The notes under the pieces are model-generated. The model worked only from the letters and a program-made list of their open reading frames with translations. It searched no databases and was not told the DNA's origin. Of a stretch of DNA of 64,000 bases, positions 35,544 through 44,086 are shown piece after piece (the stretch's first letter is position 1; each line of letters opens with the position of its first letter). The DNA is from CALMEE01 sp041748315 (GTDB taxonomy: Bacteria > Planctomycetota > Planctomycetia > Pirellulales > Pirellulaceae): the NCBI GenBank assembly GCA_041748315.1, contig JBGTDM010000154.1, positions 11,055 through 75,054 on the forward strand, given 5' to 3'. The translations under genes were made by a program, and so were the position numbers.

Positions 35544-37370
35544 ATGTCGATCGACATCCATAAACGACTTGCAGAATTCACGGGTCGAAGATCAACCGCG
35601 CCGATTTCATTTGGCTTGTTTCGTGAATTGGGTTTTACAGAAGGGATTGCCGGGTGTTTCGCGACGTTGTTGTATTTTCCCAAAGACATTCGTGCACTAA
35701 TTCAACTCATGGCAATGCTTTGCTGTTGTTGGGGGGCTGCCCATGTCAGTTTCAGACCGGGATTTCAGCAATCGGGTGTCGGTCGAATCGAACAGCCTGA
35801 TCCCCATCGCATTTACGATCGTGAATTCGGAGGTGTGGCCTCGATCATTCAGGATCCGCAGACCGTTGACGCTCTACCAGACAATGCCGTCATGCGATTA
35901 GGACTACATTCTCCAGGGAATGCTTGGAACAGTGTCCTTGCCCTGGAGTTTTCCTATGATGGCAACCACCTTGCCGCGCGAACCAGAGATCAGATTGTCC
36001 AGATCTATGAGCTGAAGAGTGCTCGACTGGTTTCGCAGATCAAGGCTCATTCCGGATACGTTGGGGTGTTTCGATTTCTCCCGGATAATGAACACATTTT
36101 GACTGCGGCTAGCCAAAGATCGGAAGCAATTAAACTTTGGGATTATGACCAAGGAGTGCTGGTTCGCGAGATTCCTGGAGGGGGTGAATTCATTGAGTTG
36201 CTGGATCGGGAAAGAATTGTTGTTTACAGTGAAGGACAGCGACGAATCGTACGTCTTGATACCGGAGAGAATGAAGGGATCGAGCTGCTGCGGTTTTCCG
36301 GTCGGCAAGTTCTCGGCATGACCGAGAGCGGAAGGCGATTTGCAACAATTCAGCCAATCGCGCGACAGCAAAAGAACTTTTTTCCAATTCGAATTGTGGA
36401 CGAGGCCAATCGCGAAACAAACCAGTTAATCGCGGTGAACTCTCGACCTAAGCAGGTGGTCTTTGCTCACAACGAACGATTGGCGGCGGCGGCCTTTCTC
36501 CGGGAAAAGGAAGCCTACGTCTGGGACCTTGAGGACCCAACACGAAAGCACCGGCTAGAGGGGCACATTGATCGAGTTGAGGCAATCACATTTTCACCGG
36601 ATGACCGGTTGTTGGCCACAGCGAGTTGGGATCGAACCGTCAAGATATGGGATTGCTTAACCGGCACGCTTCTGGCGACGCTGAATGGTCATGACGGCCC
36701 TGTCTGTGCGGTGACGTTTTCCAAGGACGGACGCTGGCTAGCAAGCGGAGCTACCGGAAACCAGGATTGTACAATCTTGATTTGGGACCTGGATCAGATC
36801 GGTTCTAGTCATGAATTTGCAAATAAGCAACAGTTGTTCAGCGAACCGGAGGCACTCTGGGAATCACTCGGGAACGCTCAACCTCACCAGTCGCTGCATG
36901 CCGTGGCCATCGTTGCTGATCAGTTGGACCAGCATCGGTCGTTCATCGAGCAACAGATTGCCTCATCATTGGAATTGGTCGATAATGGGGTGATACAGGA
37001 ATGGATTGAACAACTGGGGAGTCCAGTATTGGAGGAGCGGGAACTGGCTCAACAGCAACTGCTGTCGCTACGAGCTGTTGCGGAGCCGCAGCTTCAACTT
37101 AGTCATGGCGCAGCAGATTCAGCAGAAGTCCGTTTTCGCATCAATACCATACTGAGCCAGCCGGTCGAGCGTCCAGCCATCGACGAACGTGACTGGCGGA
37201 GATTACAACGGTTGATTCACGCCCTGGAACGGGCAGGAGATGACCAAGCGAAACAATTGATTGAACTCGTGGCAAATGGACATCAACACATCGACATTTC
37301 ACGCGCGGCCCGGGATGCACTGCGTCGGCTCAACCTTCAGCATACAATCCCGGCCCCGGAAAATCAGTGA
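35544..37370 (+). CDS. WD40 repeat protein
   Basis: A 608-residue protein with WD40 blades from about residue 120 to 420; the clearest are HIDRVEAITFSPDDRLLATA followed by SWDRTVKIWD, and HDGPVCAVTFSKDGRWLASG followed by ILIWDLD. The C-terminal part (residues about 480-600) contains LGSPVLEERELAQQQLLSL and EVRFRINTILSQ, the kind of helical region found after WD40 blades in many planctomycete proteins. A hydrophobic segment near residue 50-65 (LIQLMAMLCCCWGAAHV) may be a signal peptide, in which case the start would be an ATG at 35709. Role unknown; these propellers usually serve as binding platforms. Confidence 0.8.
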   Translation: MSIDIHKRLAEFTGRRSTAPISFGLFRELGFTEGIAGCFATLLYFPKDIRALIQLMAMLCCCWGAAHVSFRPGFQQSGVGRIEQPDPHRIYDREFGGVASIIQDPQTVDALPDNAVMRLGLHSPGNAWNSVLALEFSYDGNHLAARTRDQIVQIYELKSARLVSQIKAHSGYVGVFRFLPDNEHILTAASQRSEAIKLWDYDQGVLVREIPGGGEFIELLDRERIVVYSEGQRRIVRLDTGENEGIELLRFSGRQVLGMTESGRRFATIQPIARQQKNFFPIRIVDEANRETNQLIAVNSRPKQVVFAHNERLAAAAFLREKEAYVWDLEDPTRKHRLEGHIDRVEAITFSPDDRLLATASWDRTVKIWDCLTGTLLATLNGHDGPVCAVTFSKDGRWLASGATGNQDCTILIWDLDQIGSSHEFANKQQLFSEPEALWESLGNAQPHQSLHAVAIVADQLDQHRSFIEQQIASSLELVDNGVIQEWIEQLGSPVLEERELAQQQLLSLRAVAEPQLQLSHGAADSAEVRFRINTILSQPVERPAIDERDWRRLQRLIHALERAGDDQAKQLIELVANGHQHIDISRAARDALRRLNLQHTIPAPENQ

Positions 37371-37522
37371 CGGGTAGACGGCGTAGATCGGGACGAAGGC
37401 TAGAATCCACATGTAAACCATCACGGCCGGATGTGATCATTTTGAAACCTTGGACTTCTTGCCCGGGCGTTGGATACAATCGTAACGGAGTCGATATCCT
37501 AATTCACATTTGGAGCAATGCG

Positions 37523-38365
37523 ATGCAACGACAATTAAAATCGAGATGCAGATTCTCGCCGCTTCTAACGATTTTGCTTTCGGCGTTGACGATCTGGTTT
37601 AGCACATTGGCAAATTCACACACACTTTATGGACAAACCGAGGAAGACACGACAATGCTGTTCGTGAACCGATATATGGGCTTTCGCAAACCGGAAGACG
37701 TTTCAAAGGAATCGGATTATACTTTTCAAATTTCGCATGCTGGTAAGTGGACGTTCCATTCATTGATTGACAACAAAAAGGTCCAAGGTGAGATATCGAA
37801 GAACTGGAATGAAATCCGAACCGCGATTGCGGATTTTCCATTCCCAATCGAGAAGCCAGATGATCCCGAGTTAGTCATCCCCGATATGCCACAGTTTACC
37901 GTCGAGTTGACCTCGGACGACGCGCAGGCTAAAAGGTATTCGTTTTCACCGCAGGATGATGAAGCAAAATTATTGCACGCGGCCATAATCGATTGGCGAG
38001 ATGGGAAAAACGCCATTCCCCATCAAATTATTCAAAGGGTTGAGTTTCACGAACGACGTGACCTTGGCCATCGGGCATCATTTGGAGAACCTGTGGTCGT
38101 CATGTCATCAACGGAGCTGGCGACCCATGTCGACTCGGATGATCTGGTTAAATCGATAACCGAGCGAATCGATTTCGAATCGCAAAAGTTATTGATTTTC
38201 TTTTGGTCAGGATCTGGTCAGGATCAGATCGATTACGAATTGAACTTGTCGGAAAACAAAATTGCTTTCTTTCGCATGCCAGGCATGACACGCGATTTGC
38301 GCAACCATGTCAGAGTTTTCGCGGTTGAAAAGTCATCGAAGATCGAGGTCAGGCAGGAACGGTAA
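37523..38365 (+). CDS. Exported hypothetical protein
   Basis: A 280-residue protein with a signal peptide (basic start, hydrophobic stretch to ALTIWFSTLANS, residues 1-30). The mature part has no known motif; it contains FWSGSGQDQIDYELNLS and ends in a basic tail. GGAG lies eight bases before the ATG at 37523, which favours this start over the open frame upstream. It follows the WD40 gene in the same direction after about 150 bases. Confidence 0.65.
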   Translation: MQRQLKSRCRFSPLLTILLSALTIWFSTLANSHTLYGQTEEDTTMLFVNRYMGFRKPEDVSKESDYTFQISHAGKWTFHSLIDNKKVQGEISKNWNEIRTAIADFPFPIEKPDDPELVIPDMPQFTVELTSDDAQAKRYSFSPQDDEAKLLHAAIIDWRDGKNAIPHQIIQRVEFHERRDLGHRASFGEPVVVMSSTELATHVDSDDLVKSITERIDFESQKLLIFFWSGSGQDQIDYELNLSENKIAFFRMPGMTRDLRNHVRVFAVEKSSKIEVRQER

Positions 38366-38572
38366 CCGGTCAATTCAACGTGCGTGCTCCACACTTCGTC
38401 CGATACAAACCGGAGTTGAAGGTACCTGCGGAACCAACGGCGATTGGCACCGAAGTTCACGTGAAGCTGGCTTTCTTAATCCGCAGCTCAAATTCGGCAA
38501 AGAAGCCGATCTGCCCCAACCCCAGTCGACGGATACAGCCTAGCTGGACACAAGCCAGGGTTGAATGACCGT

Positions 38573-39586
38573 CTAGCGGAAAGCGCCGGTATCTACAGTT
38601 TCGCCGTCCGCCTTATTTAACAACAGCCCGAAGATATCTACCGAAATAATATCGTTGATAAACAAGGTTGAACCGTCTGCGAACAAAAAGCTAGCTCCAC
38701 CGGGATGGGGACTGGAATAACCGACCGTATAGGCATAAATGCGATCCACTCCGCCACCTCCGCCGCTCCCTTTGACTCCAAAGTTAGTGTAGTCGATGGG
38801 AGCTCCCGGATAGACGTTGGGATCATACGGTCCTTGCGCGACTTGACCAGCAAGCTCCAACCCTGGAAAAGCGATTCCGTTCAACTCGTTCGGTGCGGCA
38901 CCATCTTCGATCAAACCAATCCGGATCCCCTGGTTATGGTATTGATTGTCATCAGGGTTGAGCCCCCCTCGCTCGCCATGTGTAATCACGTGACTGGTAC
39001 CGTCGCGAATGTCTCGATTCTTCGTTCGGCTGTTCATATAAAAAATGCCGGAACCTCCATTCGACTGATTCAAGAAGTTGTCCATGTAGTCTTGGCCAAT
39101 TGAACCCATATAATTCAATTTTGCGTGGACGCCATTTTCGACGACAGGATTGGCCCCTTCGATCGGGTCGGAGGGACAGATGTAAATGTCGACGACACTG
39201 ATCGAGTCTCTTTCGATTCCTGCCGTTGATGGATCATCCCAAAAACCTTCTCGGATATCGTAGTTCTTGTACAAGTTATCACCTTCAATGAAGGGGAGTA
39301 TCAAGGTGGCCCAGCCATATCGATAACTCGCGCAATCGGGAACAACCGCTCCGCTGCAATTCGGGTTCCGCTCGATCCAGCCCTCCGGATATCGATTCAG
39401 AGTACTCTCGTAATTGTGCATCGCGATTCCAATTTGGCGAATGTTGTTGAGACAATTCGTTCGACGGGCGGCCTCACGAACCATCTGTACCGCTGGCAAC
39501 AGCATTGCCATTAAGATGCCGATGATGGCAATAACAACAAGCAACTCGATCAAGGTAAATGCGGGTCTACGAGTTTTGGTGCTCAT
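38573..39586 (-). CDS. DUF1559 protein with pseudopilin-type N-terminus
   Basis: A 337-residue protein of a family very abundant in planctomycetes. The N-terminus RRPAFTLIELLVVIAIIGIL is a type IV prepilin/pseudopilin methylation motif with cleavage before the phenylalanine. It is followed by AARRTNCLNNIRQIGIAMHNYE, typical of DUF1559. The C-terminal HPGGASFLFADGS corresponds to the conserved H-x9-D-G element of the family. The function is unknown; a role in a secretion or fibre system is likely from the N-terminus. An AGGAG ribosome site at 39593-39597 fixes the start. Confidence 0.93.
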   Translation of the reverse strand: MSTKTRRPAFTLIELLVVIAIIGILMAMLLPAVQMVREAARRTNCLNNIRQIGIAMHNYESTLNRYPEGWIERNPNCSGAVVPDCASYRYGWATLILPFIEGDNLYKNYDIREGFWDDPSTAGIERDSISVVDIYICPSDPIEGANPVVENGVHAKLNYMGSIGQDYMDNFLNQSNGGSGIFYMNSRTKNRDIRDGTSHVITHGERGGLNPDDNQYHNQGIRIGLIEDGAAPNELNGIAFPGLELAGQVAQGPYDPNVYPGAPIDYTNFGVKGSGGGGGVDRIYAYTVGYSSPHPGGASFLFADGSTLFINDIISVDIFGLLLNKADGETVDTGAFR

Positions 39587-39592
39587 CACGTG

Positions 39593-39597
39593 CTCCT
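39593..39597 (-). promoter_or_regulatory. Ribosome binding site deciding the DUF1559 start
   Basis: AGGAG on the minus strand, six bases before the ATG at 39586. It excludes the 60-codon longer open frame. Confidence 0.65.
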
Positions 39598-39835
39598 GGA
39601 TACTTGAAAAATGGGGAGGGAATAAAATGAGGGAGAGTTTCCGAATTCGAAGCGCGCGTTTGCGTATGGTTAACATGGTCGCGCAAGCCCGCTTGATGAA
39701 TTCTAGGTCACATAAAAACAGATGTCGGGAGTTTAAAAGCGAATTAGCCGACACTCTAATAGCCATTAATAGCCATTTCGCGACGCGACGAATCGGGCGA
39801 CGTGTTAAGACGCCTTAATCTTAGTTTATCTGCAA

Positions 39836-40504
39836 ATGGCTTTTAAATCAAAGTTGTTTTCGAGGTTTCTTGGCCGTTTCATCGAAATTTTAGGTGGAAA
39901 ACATCCACAATCCCTGCAAGCTATCACGATTTGGCCAAAGGATCGCTCGCTTCAACTCGTTAACCGCAGTAACGAAAAAATTGGGACAGTCGGTCAATTC
40001 CAGCCCTCGATGAGACAAACCCAAGACCCACGAATTCAATCGCTTCGGCAAGTCGTCTCACATGGGGTCGAATCGATGATCGTTCATTACACCATGAAGA
40101 CCAGGCGGACCGAAGTATCACCCCACCTGCGAGAAAACAATTTCAACCACCAAAATTGGCCAATGCGATTCGGGACAGGTCCGATTTTGTTCATGCCGCC
40201 AGGTTTTTCGACGGTAATCGCGAATCGCCTGGACCTGGATTCATGCCAACAAAAGATTTATGAACGTTTTGAATGCGCGGGGATTGAGATCGCGTGCCTA
40301 GACGTCATGCCCATTCAGGTCATTGCTTCACCACGTCACAACCGGCGACGTACAACGATGACAACGACTAACGATGCGGTATCAAACGGTGCAGTTGTTT
40401 ATTCTCGGAGCGCAGCCGATAGGCGCGGGGAATCGAAGTGGTTCAAAAACGGACGACTCGTCACTGGCCAAGCCGTACGATATCTTGCCCAACTTGTTCG
40501 ATAA
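39836..40504 (+). CDS. Doubtful open frame, hypothetical
   Basis: A 222-codon frame in the 874-base space between the DUF1559 gene and ilvC. It overlaps the last 44 bases of ilvC on the other strand. Codon choice is not unlike the neighbours, but there is no ribosome site, no signal or membrane segment and no recognisable motif. It is listed because otherwise this gap holds nothing else I can support; the frame may be chance. Confidence 0.2.
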   Translation: MAFKSKLFSRFLGRFIEILGGKHPQSLQAITIWPKDRSLQLVNRSNEKIGTVGQFQPSMRQTQDPRIQSLRQVVSHGVESMIVHYTMKTRRTEVSPHLRENNFNHQNWPMRFGTGPILFMPPGFSTVIANRLDLDSCQQKIYERFECAGIEIACLDVMPIQVIASPRHNRRRTTMTTTNDAVSNGAVVYSRSAADRRGESKWFKNGRLVTGQAVRYLAQLVR

Positions 40505-41441
40505 GCAGCTGTTGCTCTCGGTTTCTCATTTGTTGAAATTCGGTGCAACCCGCGCGATTCTCCTGAAGCCATTCCTGGGCAAACTGACCACTTTGGATTT
40601 CATCCAGGATCTCTCGCAACGACATTCGGACCGCGTCGTTGATCACGCGATTACCACGGGAATAGTCGCCATACTCGGCGGTGTTCGAGATGTGGTCACG
40701 CATATACGCCAATCCTCCCTGGTATAACAAATCGACGACCAACTTGAGTTCGTGTACACATTCAAAATAGGCTACCTCGTGTTGGTAACCTGCCTCGACC
40801 AAGGTCTCAAACCCCGCCTTGACCAAGGCGCTAACCCCTCCGCATAGAACAGCCTGCTCGCCAAACAGGTCGGTCTCAGTTTCTTCTGCGATGGTTGTCA
40901 TCAATACCCCGGCTCGCCCGCCGCCCAACCCCTTGGCATACGCCAGTGCAACCTTCAATGCCGCTTGGTCCGCCGACGGCCCGGGGGCCACCAGGCAAGG
41001 GACGCCTCCCCCTTCGGTATATGCCGAACGGACTCGATGACCAGCCGCTTTCGGTGCAACCAACACGGCGCAGACACGCGCTGGCAAATCGATTTGACCG
41101 TACAGCAAGCTAAAGCCATGACACGTCAATAACATATTGCCAGGGCTCATTTGCGGCTTGATCATCTCCTGGAATACCTCGCGGTGAATTTCATCCGGGA
41201 GGAGCAGGGCGATCAAGTCGCCTTGCGCGCTGGCAGCAGCGATGGAAACCGGCGAAAAGCCATCTTTTACAGCTTGTTCGAATCCGTGCCCTGGCCGCTG
41301 ACCTACCACCACGTTGACTCCGCTATCGCGTAAATTCAACGCATGGGAGCGACCCTGCGATCCATAGCCGATTACAGCCACCGTCAGGTTTTGTATCGGC
41401 GACGAGTCAATTTCGCCATCCGTCAAGAATTTCTCACTCAT
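40461..41441 (-). CDS. ilvC: Ketol-acid reductoisomerase
   Basis: A 326-residue class I KARI, the second enzyme of valine, leucine and isoleucine synthesis, which isomerises and reduces acetolactate or acetohydroxybutyrate with a nicotinamide cofactor. The Rossmann motif is VAVIGYGSQGRSHALNL, followed by the cofactor-specificity loop GQRPGHGF. The metal-binding glutamates and aspartate lie in DLFGEQAVLCGG and in the later YFECVHELKLVVDLL. The gene stands alone; ilvB, ilvH and leu genes are not in the window. Confidence 0.95.
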   Translation of the reverse strand: MSEKFLTDGEIDSSPIQNLTVAVIGYGSQGRSHALNLRDSGVNVVVGQRPGHGFEQAVKDGFSPVSIAAASAQGDLIALLLPDEIHREVFQEMIKPQMSPGNMLLTCHGFSLLYGQIDLPARVCAVLVAPKAAGHRVRSAYTEGGGVPCLVAPGPSADQAALKVALAYAKGLGGGRAGVLMTTIAEETETDLFGEQAVLCGGVSALVKAGFETLVEAGYQHEVAYFECVHELKLVVDLLYQGGLAYMRDHISNTAEYGDYSRGNRVINDAVRMSLREILDEIQSGQFAQEWLQENRAGCTEFQQMRNREQQLLIEQVGQDIVRLGQ

Positions 41442-41761
41442 GGTTTACCGGCTCATTTCAAAAGTTTAAAAGTTGGATTGAAGGGAATCAGTGATCTGAG
41501 CCAACAATAAAGCCGTGCTGACTAACTGAACAAAAATCGGTGCCAGACCCACAACGAATGGACGGTCATGTGAATTAACGATTGCGAAATCGGTGCTATC
41601 CGAACACAATAGCGTAGACATCAATAATCATGGTTGTAAATCCCATCAGCCAACAGGATGATCGTGTCGAAGGTGTTTCCACCTGAGGTCCGAAGTGCGA
41701 CACGATTTTGATATCCGCAGGATCGCAGCGATTTGTCGGCTTATTTATTTCTCGAAATGGC
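41442..41761. other. Divergent intergenic region, nothing recognised
   Basis: 320 bases between ilvC (minus) and a small membrane protein gene (plus). It should carry the ilvC promoter. Confidence 0.4.
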
Positions 41762-42058
41762 ATGTCACGTTTTTTCAAATCTGCAAAGAATTCACCAACC
41801 ACTGGCTGCATGTACATGATGTTAGTCTGCATCATTGCCTGTGGATTGTTGATTCTTAATATTGTGCTGGTCAGTGCCTTCATCCATAGTAATCGAGAAT
41901 GGTTACTTGGGTTTTATGCCGACACCAACGTCCAGTTTCGTATCGCCCAAGCGGCTCAGATTTTTTTGCCTGTCATTATGACCATGTTCGAATACTGGCT
42001 GTTTGATCGATTGATTGACCGTGCGTTTGGTTATGGGCGCGAGACGGGCCCATCATAG
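41762..42058 (+). CDS. Small membrane protein, hypothetical
   Basis: A 98-residue protein with two likely membrane helices, at about residues 17-41 (MMLVCIIACGLLILNIVLVS) and 65-85 (AAQIFLPVIMTMFEYWLF), and a polar tail (DRAFGYGRETGPS). The balanced composition and helix pattern make it a credible gene. I use the ATG at 41762; a TTG 18 codons upstream would add a polar stretch. No family is recognised. Confidence 0.5.
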   Translation: MSRFFKSAKNSPTTGCMYMMLVCIIACGLLILNIVLVSAFIHSNREWLLGFYADTNVQFRIAQAAQIFLPVIMTMFEYWLFDRLIDRAFGYGRETGPS

Positions 42059-42202
42059 TCGGTGTCAAAGCTGCATCCGGTATCTTACAGATTCGTTCGT
42101 TGCAGAATCGAGCGGCCACAACCATCGATGGCGTGTCGGATGATAACTCACTAAAAAGCAGCGTCGGCTCGTGTTCGCTGTCGCTGTTAAAGAAACCGGT
42201 TG

Positions 42203-43912
42203 CTAACGCGTCGATGTTGACGGCAACTCGGTGACGGTCGTTCGCTGAATTAGAATTTCTGTGTGTCCCATGGCGAAGCCCGCATCGCCGGCAACGTGGG
42301 CACGGATGACCATTTCACCATGGACATCAGCTGGAACTTGCAATTCGATTTTGAATTGAGATTCACTCAGTTGCTTTTTGTAAACGACACAGGCACGCCC
42401 ATTGGATTGCAGATATTCTTCGTGGTACCCGCAGAAAATGTCGTGATCGACAGTGAATTCTTTGCGGCGTATCGGCCTGAAGTGGCGACGATCTCGAGGA
42501 TAGACCATTTCCAGGGTCAGTGTTCCAATGAGTTCCGAATTCCCAGAGACGGTGATGGACTGTCCCCCAATCCCCTCCGTTGACGTTTCAAGTTCCAGTT
42601 TCGATGGGCGATGCAATGAAAGCAACGGGTCGCCGAGAATATGAAACAAGGCGATATGCTCGACGAGCTCCTCGTCATGCATGTCCGACGTGGGACTGAA
42701 TACCTTGCCCATGGTTTCAATCATTTGCCGATACGGATTGACGGTGTCGGGCGTGAGCAATCGGCGCTTGGCGCCCAAAAACAGCTCCCCAAGCGTGCGC
42801 GATTCGCCAGAATCAAAATAGTCTTCCATCATATGCAAGGATAGGAGCGACATGGCATAGGGCATCGTGACTCGCGTTCCGCCGATAATGGCAATTGGGC
42901 CGCCAGGAGAGCGAATTAGCAGCTCCCCTAAACAATCGTCGGGAAAGTCGAAGGCATTGGTATAACAACTCAACATTAGCCCGATCGGATGCGTCGACAC
43001 ACAGTTAAGTTTTGCGCAATCCTCCATCTCGAAAATGGGGAACCGCCCTCCGGGTACTCGCAAGTGATCCAGTCGCAGCGGATGTCCATGTCCGATGTAC
43101 ACCCAGAACAACCCGCCTCGATTGAGATGATCGATCGTGGTCTGAGAGAACCGTCGGGGATCTGGGCAGTAGGGACTCGTCCAACTGGCGAATGTCATCG
43201 TGGTTTCATACCCACCAGGAATTAATTCCGTGATCATCTGCTTCGCTGTGGTTTCAATCACCCGGTCGATAATTGGACTGAATCCGCCGGTCCCGGCCGT
43301 GAAATCAATGCGTCGCCTCCAAGTGCCAAAGTCAGTGTTCTGCTCGTAGCAAATGATCTTATCGACGATCGCTGTCAATTCGTCCGAATTCCTGACACTA
43401 ATTCGACCGATGGGAATATCTGGCATACCGTTTCCGGTGAAGTCGCCGTAGCTCTTGTCTGTGGCAATTTCAGGTTCCGATCCCATACGGACATTAACGA
43501 CCGCTCGAATATAATCGGTCGGCACAGCGCGGCTAGGGTGTTGCTCGTTGTAAGCGTCGCCCACGAGCACGAGATGGTCGACTTGCCGATGCTTCGCAGT
43601 CCGCTTGATTTCTTCTGCAAGTGCATATGCCGTTCGAGAAGGACGGATCACTGTAATGTTAAACCCCTGCGCTTCGCGCAACTCAATCCAGGGTTGTAGC
43701 GCTTCATCAAACTCGATAGGACATACGACGATCGTCGTCTGCTGGGGAAGTGCACTTGAGAACGAGTCAGCGCCGGCGGTTCCCTTGGCCGAATACTCGT
43801 TAGCACCTCGGTTCGAATCCTCGGTCCCGGTTGCCTGCCCCGAGACACTAACGAAAGAACAACACCAAGTGCAAAGAACTACGGCAATCAGGATCACTTG
43901 GGAACAGTTCAT
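42203..43912 (-). CDS. Exported C25 family cysteine peptidase (gingipain-like)
   Basis: A 569-residue protein with a signal peptide (residues 1-25, ending VSVSGQ). The catalytic domain spans about residues 55-430. The segment ATDKSYGDFTGNGMPDIPIGRI is characteristic of C25 peptidases; the catalytic histidine is His275 or its neighbour in VYIGHGHP and the cysteine is Cys316 in LMLSCYTNAFD. Both are intact. A beta-rich C-terminal domain follows (residues about 440-560), similar in place to the immunoglobulin-like domain of gingipains. C25 enzymes cleave after basic residues, but specificity here is unknown. The exported CHAT protein is encoded 174 bases upstream on the same strand. Confidence 0.9.
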   Translation of the reverse strand: MNCSQVILIAVVLCTWCCSFVSVSGQATGTEDSNRGANEYSAKGTAGADSFSSALPQQTTIVVCPIEFDEALQPWIELREAQGFNITVIRPSRTAYALAEEIKRTAKHRQVDHLVLVGDAYNEQHPSRAVPTDYIRAVVNVRMGSEPEIATDKSYGDFTGNGMPDIPIGRISVRNSDELTAIVDKIICYEQNTDFGTWRRRIDFTAGTGGFSPIIDRVIETTAKQMITELIPGGYETTMTFASWTSPYCPDPRRFSQTTIDHLNRGGLFWVYIGHGHPLRLDHLRVPGGRFPIFEMEDCAKLNCVSTHPIGLMLSCYTNAFDFPDDCLGELLIRSPGGPIAIIGGTRVTMPYAMSLLSLHMMEDYFDSGESRTLGELFLGAKRRLLTPDTVNPYRQMIETMGKVFSPTSDMHDEELVEHIALFHILGDPLLSLHRPSKLELETSTEGIGGQSITVSGNSELIGTLTLEMVYPRDRRHFRPIRRKEFTVDHDIFCGYHEEYLQSNGRACVVYKKQLSESQFKIELQVPADVHGEMVIRAHVAGDAGFAMGHTEILIQRTTVTELPSTSTR

Positions 43913-44086
43913 ACGCTCAACGCTCTACCAGACAGGGAATCAAGATCAATACCGATACCAGTGTGCAGAAACCGAACCTTTGAGACAAGGTCGATTCCGG
44001 CAATTTTTGATGAGAACGGAAATTTATTCAGAGGTGGATTTACGGTTGCAATCCAGCATTTGTTCAATCGATTCGTCGCGATGATC

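Noticed and set aside
43803..43822. GGTTCGAATCC resembling the T-arm of a tRNA
   Set aside because: It lies within the C25 peptidase coding sequence and no acceptor, D or anticodon arm can be built around it.
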